Positions 48,001 to 59,519 of a stretch of DNA of 64,000 nucleotides are shown here, piece by piece. Made by a program: the position numbers and the translations under genes. The stretch spans positions 28,353,352-28,417,351 of the forward strand of contig CANTUZ010000008.1 of NCBI GenBank assembly GCA_947846985.1, in the 5' to 3' direction. The notes under the pieces were generated by a model. It saw only the letters and a list, made by a program, of their open reading frames with translations. It searched no databases and was not told the origin of the DNA. Positions within the stretch are counted from its first letter, which is position 1; each line of letters begins with the position of its first letter. Source of the stretch: Fratercula arctica. Lineage: Eukaryota > Chordata > Aves > Charadriiformes > Alcidae.

Positions 48001-51000
48001 CTCTGCTAGTCTAACCCATTCCTCAGTATCACTAGGATTTAAGTGAGCTGCAATCAGTTCAAACTGTAAAGACTTCTCCATATCACCCTGGTCTTCATAG
48101 ATCATGGCAAGAGTGGAAAATGGCTCATGAGCAAGAGGAGCTGTGTAAAGACAAAAAGAATGATTAAGAACTATTGTTTTAAAACCACCTTGAAAACAAA
48201 TAACTTGCCTTTCTGCAAACAACAGATAGCAGAATTATATGAACCATCAGCGTTGCTCTGTTTAAATTCAGAACAAACTTGCAGACAAGCTTCCGATTCC
48301 TTTTTATAAATTATTAAACAGCCTGACCGAACCTACCAACAACCACTTACAGCATTATTCTACACGGTAAGTCAGGCTGATGTTTATACCTTGGTTCTAC
48401 AAAGACAATAAAAGGAAACTGTGCAAAGCTAAGCAAAGGCCCAGGGTGCTCTGCAGAATTAGGGTGCTAGTTTCTTTTTATAAGCAAAATAATGCACTAA
48501 AAATGCACTACATATAGTCTTAATTCCATGCAACTTATACAGTGACATTCCTTGTACTGAGTATTTTCATCATCAGTGAAGCCACACTGAATTTTCCTGA
48601 TGCTCATGGCAGTTTCACCCTACCCTTAAAGCCAAAAAGTTTTACCATTCTAACATACCTTGTCGAATGATTTCCATGCACATTAGGATAGCCTCCTCAC
48701 GTTCTCCTCGAGCAAACCTGATATTGGCCTCTCCCATCAGACCCCTCAAGGCACGAGGAAGTTTGCTGCGAGGTCTTTTCTCCTAAATAGAAAAGGGGTA
48801 TTATTATTTCTACCAAGGATTCAGTTGTGCCCAAATTCAGGAGACATCAGTCACGCTTGTGCTTAACACAATCTAATAACAAGTTATGTAAGTACTAGCG
48901 ATATTAAAATGACTGACCAAAACATTTGGTAATTTTCATAACTGACAGAGTAACTCTGATATCTAACACAAATACAATCCAGACACTGGAAAAACTCACT
49001 TCATTATTTTTGAAAATTTTCAAAAAGTAATCTACATAACTTTCTAAAAAACAAAGACAGACAACACCAACACAAGCAGAAGTATCCTACACAGAATTAT
49101 TTTCAGGCAGGTTTCCCCGCAAGTAGCTTAAATCACACAAATTGTCATTTATGCACTGTACTTCAGGGGATACAGAGAAGTTACATGAAAGTTTAAATAC
49201 TTGCTTTCATCATTTTCTTGGTCTCTCGATTAAGTACCATCTCCAACACAAAAACATCTCCAGCTGTGGGTTGCTCAGTAGTTTCTTCTTCCTCTTCCTC
49301 TTCTTCTTCTTCCTCTTCATCCTCTTCTTCCTCTTCATTTTCCCCAAGCATGGATGCAAAGACCCGATGAACAGATTTACTGACGCCATCTGAAGTTTCT
49401 CCTGGTTGAGGAAGAAGCAAAAAAGGTTTATGATATAATCAAGAGTACACGCTGTTTATCAGGACAAGTGCAGAGAAAACAGAATTCTTCGTAATTAGCA
49501 GTCCACTTGAAACAGTTATTCTAGAAGAAAAAGTCCCGCAGAAATGCAGAAAAACTATTAACAATCTCTTTGGTTTTAAAACTCTGCATTATTCATCACC
49601 AATGCTTAGTATACCCCAGCCTCTAACATTTTCTGGATATTTGAAGTGAAAGGATGGAGGAACACAAAGAACAAAGCAACAATTTACTCAACATTTTTCT
49701 CAATCCACACAAGAGAAGTATATTAAAGCAATTTTCAAGCACTGAACTGGTTGGATGGAATAAAGCTTTTCAGCTGAAGAGGCTAAGTGAGCAGACAATT
49801 ACACTAAACAATAATGCAGCAACCAATTTTTAGAAGTAATTTAAAAGAAGATCTTGTAACCATTCTCTCCATGACAATAAGTACCTCTTCATGTGTGCAA
49901 ATGCAAAATCCACATTATTCACATTTCTCAAGAAAAAGAAATAAGAAAATTCTTTAAAATAAACAAGAATACGATGCTATATATCAAAACCAAATATGCT
50001 TAAAGCACATAATTTTAAATTTTTTCACATTCTTTAATTACAGCTTCTCATTACTAAGCTAACCCAGGTTTATAATTGCCCACAAGTCTATATCTACGCA
50101 AAATATCAAAATATGTAGTGTTGAAAGGTTTCAGATGGGGGACTGGGCATCTAAAGATTTGATAAAAGAATAACCATAGTATCAAGCTGGGACTGAAAAA
50201 TAAATCTATCCTATATTGAGTATATACAAGAGGGAATTGGGTACTACACCTGAGTTTATGTTTGTTTTGGTTTTTTTCTGACTTGGATCTATTTGGTTAT
50301 TTTTATTCTGACTTGGGATATTAAGCATCGAAAAATCAAGACTTTTCTTCCTCCCATCTGAAAAAAACTAATTATTAATTTAATTTCCCTTTTCTTTCAG
50401 TCTTCCTGGCTGCAGGAAGCATCTGAAGATTGAAGCAGATTAGCTCTGAAGATTCATATATCAAAAGTGCTTTTAACAATGACCTAACATTTTTCTTCTG
50501 AATATCCTAAGTTTGATACTAATAGCAACTTTTTAAACAGTGATAAATATTACCTGATTCTGACTGCTCCCGAGACTTGTGTTCTCTGTAGTAAGAGCAG
50601 AAGTAACAGTATCACACAAGTCTATCAGGATATGTTTTTTCTTAGATAAAGATCATGTGCACAAAAAAAGATGTAACAGAGTAGGTGGAATACAGAGCAG
50701 AAAAGAGCAGCTTGGAAGTACTTCCAAGACATCAGCAAAAAGAAGGGGTCAATAAGGAACCACAGATATCTGGCTCCAACCACACTTCCAGTGTTCATTT
50801 TCTGTCCTTCTAGGATGAGGTCTGGCCATACTTTCAAAATCAAGGCACCACTGAAACACATTTTAGGTGAAACAATTTAAGGCCTAATTTTGAAATTTTA
50901 GGAGGAAAAAAAAGAAAACCAAAAAACCAGAATGATGAGAATTTGTAGTGAAAGTAGGCATAGGAGTCTAAGAACCAACACAAGGAGATAAAAAACTGCA

Positions 51001-53218
51001 CTTTGCTATCTCACAGCACTAGCAATCCCACAAGAATACACCCTGACCAGTGCACGGAGTACAACTTCTGCAGAGAAGATGTCTGAAACAAGACCGCAGC
51101 ACTCTAAATCTCAAGCTCAAATCCAGAACATGAAGCATGTGATCAACCAGCACTGAGACAAACTAGAAAGAGAAACGCTGCTTCTACCACTTCCTGCACA
51201 TCCTTTCACTACACGGGAACGCCAAGGAAGCTGAGCTTATTTTGCTAAGGCATCTGAGGAAATATTACCACTGCAGTAACCGCACAAAGAAAGCCAGTCA
51301 GGGAATCTGTAGCTAGAAATATCTAACAGAAAATAAGGCGGAAAATAAATGTAGGCACTCTAAGCAGGCCAAAGGAAAACTGAGCAGCAGAAAAAACACA
51401 GAGGAAAAAAGAAACTCTTCTTTTTAGCTATTTTATTTCACTCTGGATGACAACGGAAGGTGGCAACACTGACACAGTAGAATCAAATATTCTGAGAAAT
51501 TCAAGTCTCAGCAAAAGACTAGCAAAGAGATGAACAGGAAAAAAGCCAAAACAAAACACAGAAAAGATTTTTTGAAAGAAGTTAACAACTTCAAATTATT
51601 TGTAGTTTTAGAGACAGTAAATAATTGAGACCATGTGGTTAACAAGCCAGGAGGGGAAAAATGGAGGGTTTCCCAGAAAAAGACGACCAGTTGGCCAAAT
51701 CTAGCCCCTTAAGAACACTGAGCAAAGATAAAACCCTAGCTATGGCTCGGAACATCCTACAAAGACGTACATTCTAATGATGTGCTTCAATACTCCCAGG
51801 TTCAAAAGAAGCAGCCCAGTATTTATTAAAAGTCATCTACCAAAGAAAAAATGCTCTCAATGACCTTTTGAATACATTTTTCATTGAAATTATTACGTTA
51901 ACATTTACCATCAGTTTCATCCTGACTTTGGGATTTCCCAGATGCTTTTCTGGATGAAGATGGAGCCTCTACATCTTCAGTGTTTTCCTCAGCAGATGCA
52001 TTTTCACCATCCTGTGCACACCAACAATATTAGTTATAAGTTTTATTGCACGACATTCCTACTTCCCCTGATACTTACAATTAGCCTTTAGACCATGGGG
52101 TTCCAGCTTTTGCACTGCTAGTGAAACAGGTAGAATAAGTGCTATATTTTTAAACGAACAAAACCCATCATTACTTGCTTTCAAGACATTTATATTTTTC
52201 TCAATGTGAGGTGACTCAGATGGTGACTGTTCACATTATTTTCGACTGAAGAGACTAGTCCATTGCTTATTTGGCATTACAGCGAGGTAGGATGACATGT
52301 CTGACTGTATTAAAAAAGTTAAAAATGTGTGACGAAGCCTGCCTTTTTAAACACAAAATCAAATATCAAAATAGCACTTGTAAATGCAGTAAGAAGATTG
52401 CCCTACGATACCACTTGTCCTTCCATGACTGCTGAGTTCTGCTGAATTTGTTCTCTGATGACTAGGAAATACAGAAATTTAGTTGCATTTTGGTATAAAG
52501 ATGGCAAAGTTAAAGTTAACTTCAATACTCCAATCAAGCATACAGAATTTCTCATAACAACTCCATCTGCTTACTTTTAGACACAAAGCTGTGTCTCCCT
52601 GAATTTATTGCTGCCAAGAAGCCACAACGATTACCGAAGGGAGGCAAACCAGATCTCTTCCTTAGGTCTCACAGGGAAGATGGTGGGGGAGCAGCAGCAC
52701 TATACGCTGGATGATTTTTTTTTATCAAAACCCGCTTCTGCTCATTGCTCCAGCCTAAAGAAGAAATTAATTATGGTGCCTGAAGGCAACTGGCCCCTGG
52801 CTTTTGCCAATCCCAGGGACGCGAGCCACACTGGCATGCACCAAAATGCTGCATTCTGCACCCCTGAAAGGTGGACGCCCCCCTGAACAACTAGCTCTAC
52901 CACCCAATACCTAACGACCCTTACAAGTTAAACTTAGTTTCTTGTAATTTTTCCACTAAAATTATCAATTACGTAGACAGCAACCCACAGCTGAGCGCAG
53001 CAGCCCTTAGCGTAACCCCCTCCACACACAGAGAGAGGAAGCCCCGCTGCTCCTGAAGCGGCCGGGTGCTGTCACGGAGGGAGGGCCGGGCCGGGGGCCG
53101 CCAGGCGGGGCAGCCTCACCTTCTCGCGGCTCTTGCGCTCCTCTCGCCGCCGCTCGAACTCCTCGAAGGAGATCTTCCCCTCTAGGTAATCGATGAGCTC
53201 CGGGCTGAAGCCCGACAT
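32895..53218 (-). CDS. GTF3C3: GTF3C3, TFIIIC 102-kDa subunit (gene span)
   Basis: Subunit 3 of general transcription factor IIIC (yeast Tfc4/tau131 family), a nuclear scaffold that helps TFIIIC bind A/B-box promoters and recruit TFIIIB for RNA polymerase III. The exons join in frame to 911 codons with the cassette at 43398-43484, or 882 without it; human is 886 as I recall, and aligns best without it. Order: conserved N-terminus (MSGFSPELIDYLEGKISFEE), acidic linker with an almost pure Glu tract at residues 90-107, then tandem TPR-type helical repeats from about residue 140 to the C-terminus. Nineteen exons are listed separately. One intron begins with GC. A CpG island covers the promoter. 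Convergent with CCDC150. Confidence 0.95.
33941..34093 (-). CDS. GTF3C3: GTF3C3 coding exon 18 (residues 821-871)
   Basis: Acceptor ataatatgtgtacag, donor gtactg. Encodes GFSFLHRYLDLRGPCQESFY, NLGRGLHQLGLLHLAIHYYQ and KVLELPPLTLE, a TPR unit. Phase 0 at both ends. Confidence 0.95.
36783..36907 (-). CDS. GTF3C3: GTF3C3 coding exon 17 (residues 779-820)
   Basis: Acceptor tttgtttttag, donor gtgagt. Encodes GQYVQAFRANPDEPLYSLCI and GLTFIHMASQKYVLKRHALL. Phase 1 in, phase 0 out. Confidence 0.95.
37577..37767 (-). CDS. GTF3C3: GTF3C3 coding exon 16 (residues 715-778)
   Basis: Acceptor gtttcattctatag, donor gtaata. Encodes IMVMENVNKPQLWNIFNQVT, DVRHHRFCLRLMLKNPDNHA and FVSGSFKHALG. Phase 2 in, phase 1 out. 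Confidence 0.95.
38135..38372 (-). CDS. GTF3C3: GTF3C3 coding exon 15 (residues 636-714)
   Basis: Acceptor cttcaatatttttag, donor gtgggg. Encodes KDDWWNLLLKAIYSLCDLSR, then SLEYYSFYDDRQKRKELEYF and AAILDKNFRKAYNYIR. Nearly identical to human. Phase 1 in, phase 2 out. Confidence 0.95.
38793..38850 (+). repeat. CR1 LINE 3' end fragment, diverged
   Basis: 'gttggaccatatgatctcta' then 'gaggtccttctcaatctgaa' and 'ttattctttaatctta' follow the CR1 3' end order, with a mutated terminal repeat. It lies within GTF3C3 intron 14. Confidence 0.7.
39040..39175 (-). CDS. GTF3C3: GTF3C3 coding exon 14 (residues 591-635)
   Basis: Acceptor aatttgtttctag, donor gtaaca. Encodes VAMSRAQVCLISSSKSGERH, LYLIKVSRDKISDNDDQETA and NCDAK. 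Phase 0 in, phase 1 out. Confidence 0.95.
40080..40181 (-). CDS. GTF3C3: GTF3C3 coding exon 13 (residues 557-590)
   Basis: Acceptor taatattatctag, donor gtaagc. Encodes ELKLLLHRSTLLYSQGKMYG and YIDTLLTMLAMLLK. Phase 0 at both ends. Confidence 0.95.
40790..40992 (-). CDS. GTF3C3: GTF3C3 coding exon 12 (residues 489-556)
   Basis: Acceptor atggtatttttag, donor gtgggt. Encodes ECLKALGHMERAAESYAKVV, DLAPLHLDARISLSTLQQQL and PMYDPDTLAQDANAAQQ, classic TPR helices. Phase 1 in, phase 0 out. Confidence 0.96.
41447..41618 (-). CDS. GTF3C3: GTF3C3 coding exon 11 (residues 432-488)
   Basis: Acceptor tgtggttgttttaaag, donor gtgaga. Encodes PLLTTLVEQNPEEMGDLYLD, VAEAFLDVGEYNSALPLLSS and ERYNLAVVWLRHA. 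Phase 0 in, phase 1 out. Open frames of 114-134 codons on the + strand are its shadow. Confidence 0.96.
42220..42323 (-). CDS. GTF3C3: GTF3C3 coding exon 10 (residues 397-431)
   Basis: Acceptor tatcttctcacag, donor gtaagt. Encodes AEKVSCCIPEGVPIDITVKL and MVCLVHLNILEPLN. Phase 1 in, phase 0 out. Confidence 0.94.
43398..43484 (-). CDS. GTF3C3: GTF3C3 coding exon 9, in-frame cassette (residues 368-396)
   Basis: 87 nt (29 codons), phase 1 at both ends, so it can be skipped without a frameshift. Donor gtaagt is strong; the acceptor (taatctttcaaaaaag) is poor. Encodes an acidic, Thr/Gln-rich linker (TGAVVETQESQETETKDQSH). Without it, exons 8 and 10 join to a linker of exactly the human length. 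Probably an alternatively spliced or lineage-specific exon; it may not be an exon at all. Confidence 0.55.
43588..43606. repeat. Poly-T homopolymer
   Basis: Nineteen T within GTF3C3 intron 8; poly-A on the gene strand. Confidence 0.85.
44509..44581 (-). CDS. GTF3C3: GTF3C3 coding exon 8 (residues 344-367)
   Basis: Acceptor acttgtctgttttag, donor gtaagt. Encodes VITDFAGIVLEKKVSEKSAT and EEKK. Phase 0 in, phase 1 out. Confidence 0.93.
44990..45009. repeat. Poly-A homopolymer
   Basis: Twenty A on the + strand within GTF3C3 intron 7. No flanking retrocopy seen. Confidence 0.85.
46323..46470 (-). CDS. GTF3C3: GTF3C3 coding exon 7 (residues 294-343)
   Basis: Acceptor atatttgtgttttatag, donor gtatgg. 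Encodes SYYEANDVTSAIEIIEEAFT, SLVSMEDVNIAAELYISSKQ and YDKALA. Phase 2 in, phase 0 out. Confidence 0.95.
47499..47664 (-). CDS. GTF3C3: GTF3C3 coding exon 6 (residues 239-293)
   Basis: Acceptor tttttcttgttgtag, donor gtaagt. Encodes LKYDASNVRYLWERSSLYEQ, LGEHKMAMDGYRRILNLLSP and ERFMQLARDMAK. Phase 1 in, phase 2 out. Confidence 0.96.
47949..48140 (-). CDS. GTF3C3: GTF3C3 coding exon 5 (residues 175-238)
   Basis: Acceptor tttgtctttacacag, donor gtagcg. Encodes APLAHEPFSTLAMIYEDQGD, MEKSLQFELIAAHLNPSDTE and EQDNIKQAVFCYTK, the first clear TPRs, almost identical to human. Phase 1 at both ends. Confidence 0.96.
48659..48782 (-). CDS. GTF3C3: GTF3C3 coding exon 4 (residues 134-174)
   Basis: Acceptor cccttttctatttag, donor gtatgt. 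Encodes EKRPRSKLPRALRGLMGEAN and FARGEREEAILMCMEIIRQ. Phase 0 in, phase 1 out. Confidence 0.95.
49205..49401 (-). CDS. GTF3C3: GTF3C3 coding exon 3, Glu tract, GC donor (residues 68-133)
   Basis: Acceptor cttcttcctcaaccag. Encodes ETSDGVSKSVHRVFASMLGE, an acidic run at residues 90-107 (17 Glu and one Asp, mixed GAA/GAG codons), then TAGDVFVLEMVLNRETKKMM and K. The conserved next residues EKRPRSK start exon 4, so the exon must end at AAA directly before gcaagt: a GC-AG intron with an otherwise ideal donor. Phase 1 in, phase 0 out. Confidence 0.95.
51909..52011 (-). CDS. GTF3C3: GTF3C3 coding exon 2 (residues 34-67)
   Basis: Acceptor attgttggtgtgcacag, donor gtaaat. Encodes DGENASAEENTEDVEAPSSS and RKASGKSQSQDETD, a low-complexity acidic/Ser linker aligned with the human one around SAEEN and PSSS. 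Phase 0 in, phase 1 out. Confidence 0.9.
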
Positions 53219-53760
53219 CGCGCCAGCACCACCCGGCAACGGGAGCAGCCGCAGCCGGCGCAGGGGAACCCTGTTCAAGGCAGGACGCGGGTCCCTCCGC
53301 TATGGCGCCCGCCCCTCCCCGCGCCCTCACACTCGAGTTCCGCCCCGCCAGCGCCCGGCCCGGCGCCGCGGGCTTGGGGCGAGGGAAGAAGCGTCGCGCC
53401 CCGGCAGCGGGCGACGGAGGCGGTTTGGGCCGGGGAGAGTCTCCCGAGCCCGGGGGGCTGCGGGGAGCCACGGCGGCAGGCGGGGCCGCGGGGCCCGCTG
53501 CCTCGGAGGCTGGAGGGCAGGAGGCGTGAGAGCGGCTCCTCACCGTAAGGTGTTAGATCATCTTTTATTTCCTCAGAAATAGGTGTTATTTTTACAGGAG
53601 AAGGGTTTCTTCACTTCATATACGTGTAGGGTTAAGGCGCAAGTGATTTATGGAGTGGGGCACGGTGAGGAAGGGGCGGGAGGGGCGGTGGGTGAGGCGC
53701 GAGCTGCCACCGGGGGCCAGGGGCAGGGACGGCCCCCTTCCCTCCAGCCTCCCAAAAACT
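53040..53760. promoter_or_regulatory. GTF3C3: CpG island at the GTF3C3 promoter
   Basis: GC-rich, CpG-dense block spanning exon 1 and about 500 bp upstream; no TATA box seen. Open frames here on both strands (up to about 178 codons) come from base composition. Transcription of GTF3C3 presumably starts within 53230-53400. Confidence 0.85.
53120..53218 (-). CDS. GTF3C3: GTF3C3 coding exon 1 (residues 1-33)
   Basis: ATG at 53218-53216. Encodes MSGFSPELIDYLEGKISFEE and FERRREERKSREK, virtually identical to the human N-terminus, which fixes the start although the frame is open 20 codons further up. Donor gtgagg, phase 0. Confidence 0.96.
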
Positions 53761-53761
53761 A

Positions 53762-55450
53762 CAAGACTGCTGACAAAAGAGCAGTGAGGGGAAAAAAAAA
53801 AATCACTGCAAAACAGTTTATGACCTCTAGCTCCAATAAACTGAAAGGTAACATTTATTGACCAATTTTGAACAGAGACAGGTAGCAGCAGTTAAAAGCA
53901 CTCTGTTGCACTTGTCATTTATTCACGTTTAAACAAACACAGTTCTGCAAAGCAAATTGTAATAGCCAAACATGACACATTTGTCAACAGACAGCAAATG
54001 TGCTGATTACAGCATGGCATCAGGTTCCATAGGTAAAAACCGTGACAGTGAGGAAAATTTTAAGTTGTCAAGTAACAGTTAAAAAGTCAAAGCAGTAATA
54101 TTTTGCTGCGAAGGTTACCACTCCACGTGAAGTTCAAAAGTTAATGCCTGAAAAAAAAAAGAGAAGAAAAAAATAATAATAGAAGGATGAGAGACAAATA
54201 CAGAAATATTTATATGCAACCAGGATAAGATCCAAGCCAAGCCCTGGTAACACTGGCTGAAATACCCCATTTTCAGAAAATAGTTCTGAACACTGAAGAG
54301 AACTACCCTGATCATCCTGAATTACGTAGGACAAATTACTTCCACCAGTTACAGCATCTCACCGTTGCTGTAACTTACAGTAGAGCTACAGCATCCCTTC
54401 TAAAGTCCCTTCTAATTTATTTGTCATGCACAATACTCAGTGTGGTGCATTTTTTTTCGTAACACAACACTCAGCAAAATGAGATCTTAGTATTAAAATT
54501 TGATTGCAGTCGTCTTTATTGTTCATGATAATAAGAATAGTGGAGACGTGCTTCTGATTACAGTAGGAGATGCGCTTACGCAGGCAGAGAGCAGGACAGA
54601 GATAAAAATCCTAAACTGAATATTGATTACAAGTGAATCTCTTAAGATACTGGGTAGATCACCAAAATGCTTAGATTCAAATCTTCCGGAAATCTTCACC
54701 TGTTTGTAAAATGTGAGAAAATTATTTACCTTTCCTCAGAACTGCCAATATTCACTGACTCTCAAATGAGGTATGAAAGGATTTATTTGTTACAGAGTAT
54801 GGTTATGCATAGATAAAACAGCTGAAAAGTACTTGCTATAAATTGAGGCTGGATTAATTAATAACGCAAGCTTGACCCACTTCAATTTTATTTCATATTT
54901 ATGGAGAGATGTGAATAAGTTTGCAATTATTTTATTCAGCCTTCAGTTTTAGTGGTAGAAATAAGGAAAATGGCATGAATGGAGAAAGATGTAAAAGGTG
55001 ATGTATGCTTTATCAGTATAGTATCTTATGTCTAAACTAACTTTCCTTATATACATGTATCACAGGAAATCATTAGTCTCAATTTATAGTTTTACTGATA
55101 TCAATTACTTAAATAAAACCTACATTCTCTATTATCTGTACATTTTCAGAATTCTTCTCCACATGAAAAAAATAGAGAAAAAGAAGAAAAAAAAGCATGG
55201 CCTATATAAGTCTGCACAAGCACCATGTGGTATTTTACCAAAGTCATGAATACCTCATAAATCCTCAACAATTTTACACCAACTGCAGGCAAGAGTTAAG
55301 GTGCTAATTTTTTTAATTTGCTCTGAAAAATAAGTTGCTTTTATACTTCAGGCAGAACTGAGAATCACTTGAATCCAAATCTTTAACGTGGTTACACGTA
55401 ACAACGTTAGTGGAAAAGGCATCCTCTTTTACCTTGGTCAGCAGCATCTT
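53762..55450. other. Region between GTF3C3 promoter and C2orf66
   Basis: No coding exon I can support. Probably holds the C2orf66 3' UTR on the minus strand; minus-strand AATAAA occurs at 54887-54892, 54782-54787 and 54515-54520, each a possible end. An acceptor-like site on the minus strand at 54148-54150 results from a poly-A run on +. Confidence 0.45.
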
Positions 55451-56705
<1,255 letters not shown>

Positions 56706-59519
56706 GCTGAAGAGATGAACAGACTACCTGTAAGAAGGACAATGAACCGGACTCCTTCAGTCCTACAGAGCCGTCACTGGTAACAAACAGAGCAAGCACA
56801 ACAATCCAGTGGAGTGCTGAAAATAATTTATCCTTGGCAAGAATACATCTGTGTGCTATCGACTTTTTTGGTTTACGTTAAGGTACTAGGAAGAACTAAT
56901 TATTCTAAAGAAATGTTTCCCGTACCAAAGCTATTTCTAGACACTTGGTTCTCTTTTCAATAAGGAGTAGTATGACATTTAACACAAAATATTTACATTT
57001 GTAAGTTTACATTCGTTATTACATACATCCATTTTCATTGGCTGATTAGTTACAGCATCAGATATTTGTGTGCTCCACTGAGAATGCAGAAATACGGCCT
57101 GAGACCCAAATAGCTCAATTTCTAAAACTGCATGAAATGAAAATGTATTACATGTATTAGTAAGTGCAATAATACAGTCTGGTATAATATACTGGAGACC
57201 CATTTCACAACTTGATTCAAGAAAAAACAAAACAAAACCCAACACACCACCTCCCTTTCACGTTCTTTAAAATAAAGCTTACCAGTGAATTTGGCTCTGG
57301 CTTGCCCCTTCTTGGTTAGTCGCCTTGTAATCTGTGAACAAACTGATCTCTGCACTTATATTTCTAGTGGACTGCAGGTGGGTGTCAATGACGTTAGCAG
57401 GAGTTCAAAAATACAGTAATGATTCCATTTCCATCCATGACATAAAGACCCTTGAGAATTTCATCCTTAATACTCTTAAGACCTGTTGCTATCGAACAGT
57501 GCAGCGCAAATTCCTCCTCCCTAAGCCATATTGCAGAAAATTGGTGGTAAGCATATAATAAGTTTAAAACAATTCCCACCAGAGAGAGCAGAGCTGTATC
57601 AAAATATTACTTTTAATTTAAAGTAATTAGCCATGTCTCTAGAATGCTGACTAACAGATAATTACAGCTGTTTGGATGGTTTTCAAGAGATAGGGATCAT
57701 TTTCTTGATGCTGGAGAGGGAAAAGTAAGGTCTGTTTCAAGATCCAAAGGCATATCATTTTAATGAAAGTGCTGCTCTCCTACCCTGATTTTATCGGCAC
57801 TCAATATCCTCCTGTCAGACTAGAAACTAAGACAAATACTGCAAGGAGGACTACGCTAATTTGCCTTCGCCTTATTACATAGCATCCTTCATCTCAAAGC
57901 TGCTTGAATTTTTTTTTGCTTATAATTTTATTATACTCTTCTCTCCACTATTTAGATGATACTTTAGTTAGTATCACATAAAATATATCTCTAAAAAGAC
58001 ATGTTAAAACTATAGATTTTTGGCCATTATCTTACCCCAGATTACAGCTGTTTGTCTCCGACTAGAAGCTTTACAACTTTCTTTGGTTTAAATTTTGAAA
58101 GCAAAACAAAAACCTAACACCACCCTTCCAGGCAGACTAAGTTGTGGATATCCAAACACCATTAGTAACAGTTAACAAAATCATAGCAGTGTTGTTTTCA
58201 TGACTGCAGTAACAAATACAAATAAAAGTCAACATATCCAGCTTGCATATTTTTCTAGACTTGGAATAAAAAAGTTCATCAAAAAATAAAAATCCATCAC
58301 AACTCATAAATTACTCTTCTTAATAGACAACTTCCAGATAGCAGACTCATCAAGAACCAGAACAACAGTAGCAATGGAAGAGCTTGTAACAAGGTGGGCC
58401 CTGGTATAAGAGAACTTTCTTTGTTTATTTTCTAGGTAATTACTTATTTCCAGTTTAATTTTGTGTATAATTTACCTTCTAAACCAAGTAGGAATATGTT
58501 CCTCTAGAGGAAAAAAAAAAAAATAGCCAGAACAGGCAGTTAATCTTCTCCCCCCCCCCATTCTTTTATTCACTTGATTTATTCAGAAAGAAAAACCTGG
58601 GGGATACGCACTATATTCAGATAGTAAAACATACCAAAGTCATCTGTAATTTGAAACAAGCTTTCTTACTGTTGGAGTATTATGTTACCCCCTAACAGAA
58701 TTTAGGCAGTTTGGTTGACTAATGAAGTATGCAGATATGCAAGAGATTGAATTAGCATGTATTTCTCTGTGAGCTGTCTTAAAAAAACCTTACAAACTTG
58801 TATTGTTGCTTTCCGAGCTAAAAGTGTCTGAGAAATTGAGCTAAAAGTCTCTTTAGACTTAGTGCCCATTTTAATGTGGGTATTTCGGTAGTTGTGGGTT
58901 TTTTGCTCAAAGTTTTTTGGTTGTTTTTGTTTGGTTGGTTTTTTTAAGAGAATTTCATTATATCTCTTTCCTTCAGTGAAAGTCAAATGTAAGTGGAACA
59001 CATTCATATTAAAATGCTATTAGTATGGTTACACTGATTAGACAAAACTGCATCCCTCCTTTGAGAACAGTATCTAATTTAACGAACACTTTCCAAGCCA
59101 GATGTTAGTGTGCTGCCTTTTGAATGCAGCCAAATTTAAGCACTAGGTTTTTCTCGACAAATTATGTATATAGACACACATCTTCGGCAAATTGAATCTT
59201 TTGAAAGTGGCTACACTAATTATATAGCCCTTATGGCCCAGTAATATTTATCTATATTTGAATTAAATTGCACTGAAGCTGAAAATGCTCATAGCTTTGC
59301 ATGTTCAGTTTCATGCAAGTTACTTCAAAAAGGTAGAAATCTTGTTCTAGAACAAGAGGCAAATTTAAAACTAATTAGTTTAGCTGTAGAACAAGTTTTA
59401 TACATATAATGTTCTATATAAACTATATTATTCATCAAACATGTTCCATTTTATTGCATTTCGATGACAAGGTACGTGTAACAGCCTAAGGTGCATGAGA
59501 TAAGGTATTGAGACAAGTT
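56706..59519. other. Intergenic region upstream of C2orf66
   Basis: AT-rich, no coding exon seen. Should contain the C2orf66 promoter and 5' UTR near 56710-56900; no clear TATA box or CpG island. Short open frames look random. Confidence 0.5.
58550..58559. repeat. Poly-C tract
   Basis: Ten C in a row after a pyrimidine-rich stretch. Confidence 0.8.

Noticed and set aside
53007..53582. 178-codon minus-strand and 129-codon plus-strand ORFs near the GTF3C3 promoter
   Set aside because: Composition artefacts of the CpG island; the real start is fixed by the conserved GTF3C3 N-terminus in another frame.
54115..54150. Minus-strand acceptor-like site followed by a short frame ending ALTFELHVEW and a stop
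   Set aside because: The pyrimidine tract is just the complement of a poly-A run; no upstream exon or known protein fits. It could at most be a spliced 3' UTR exon of C2orf66.
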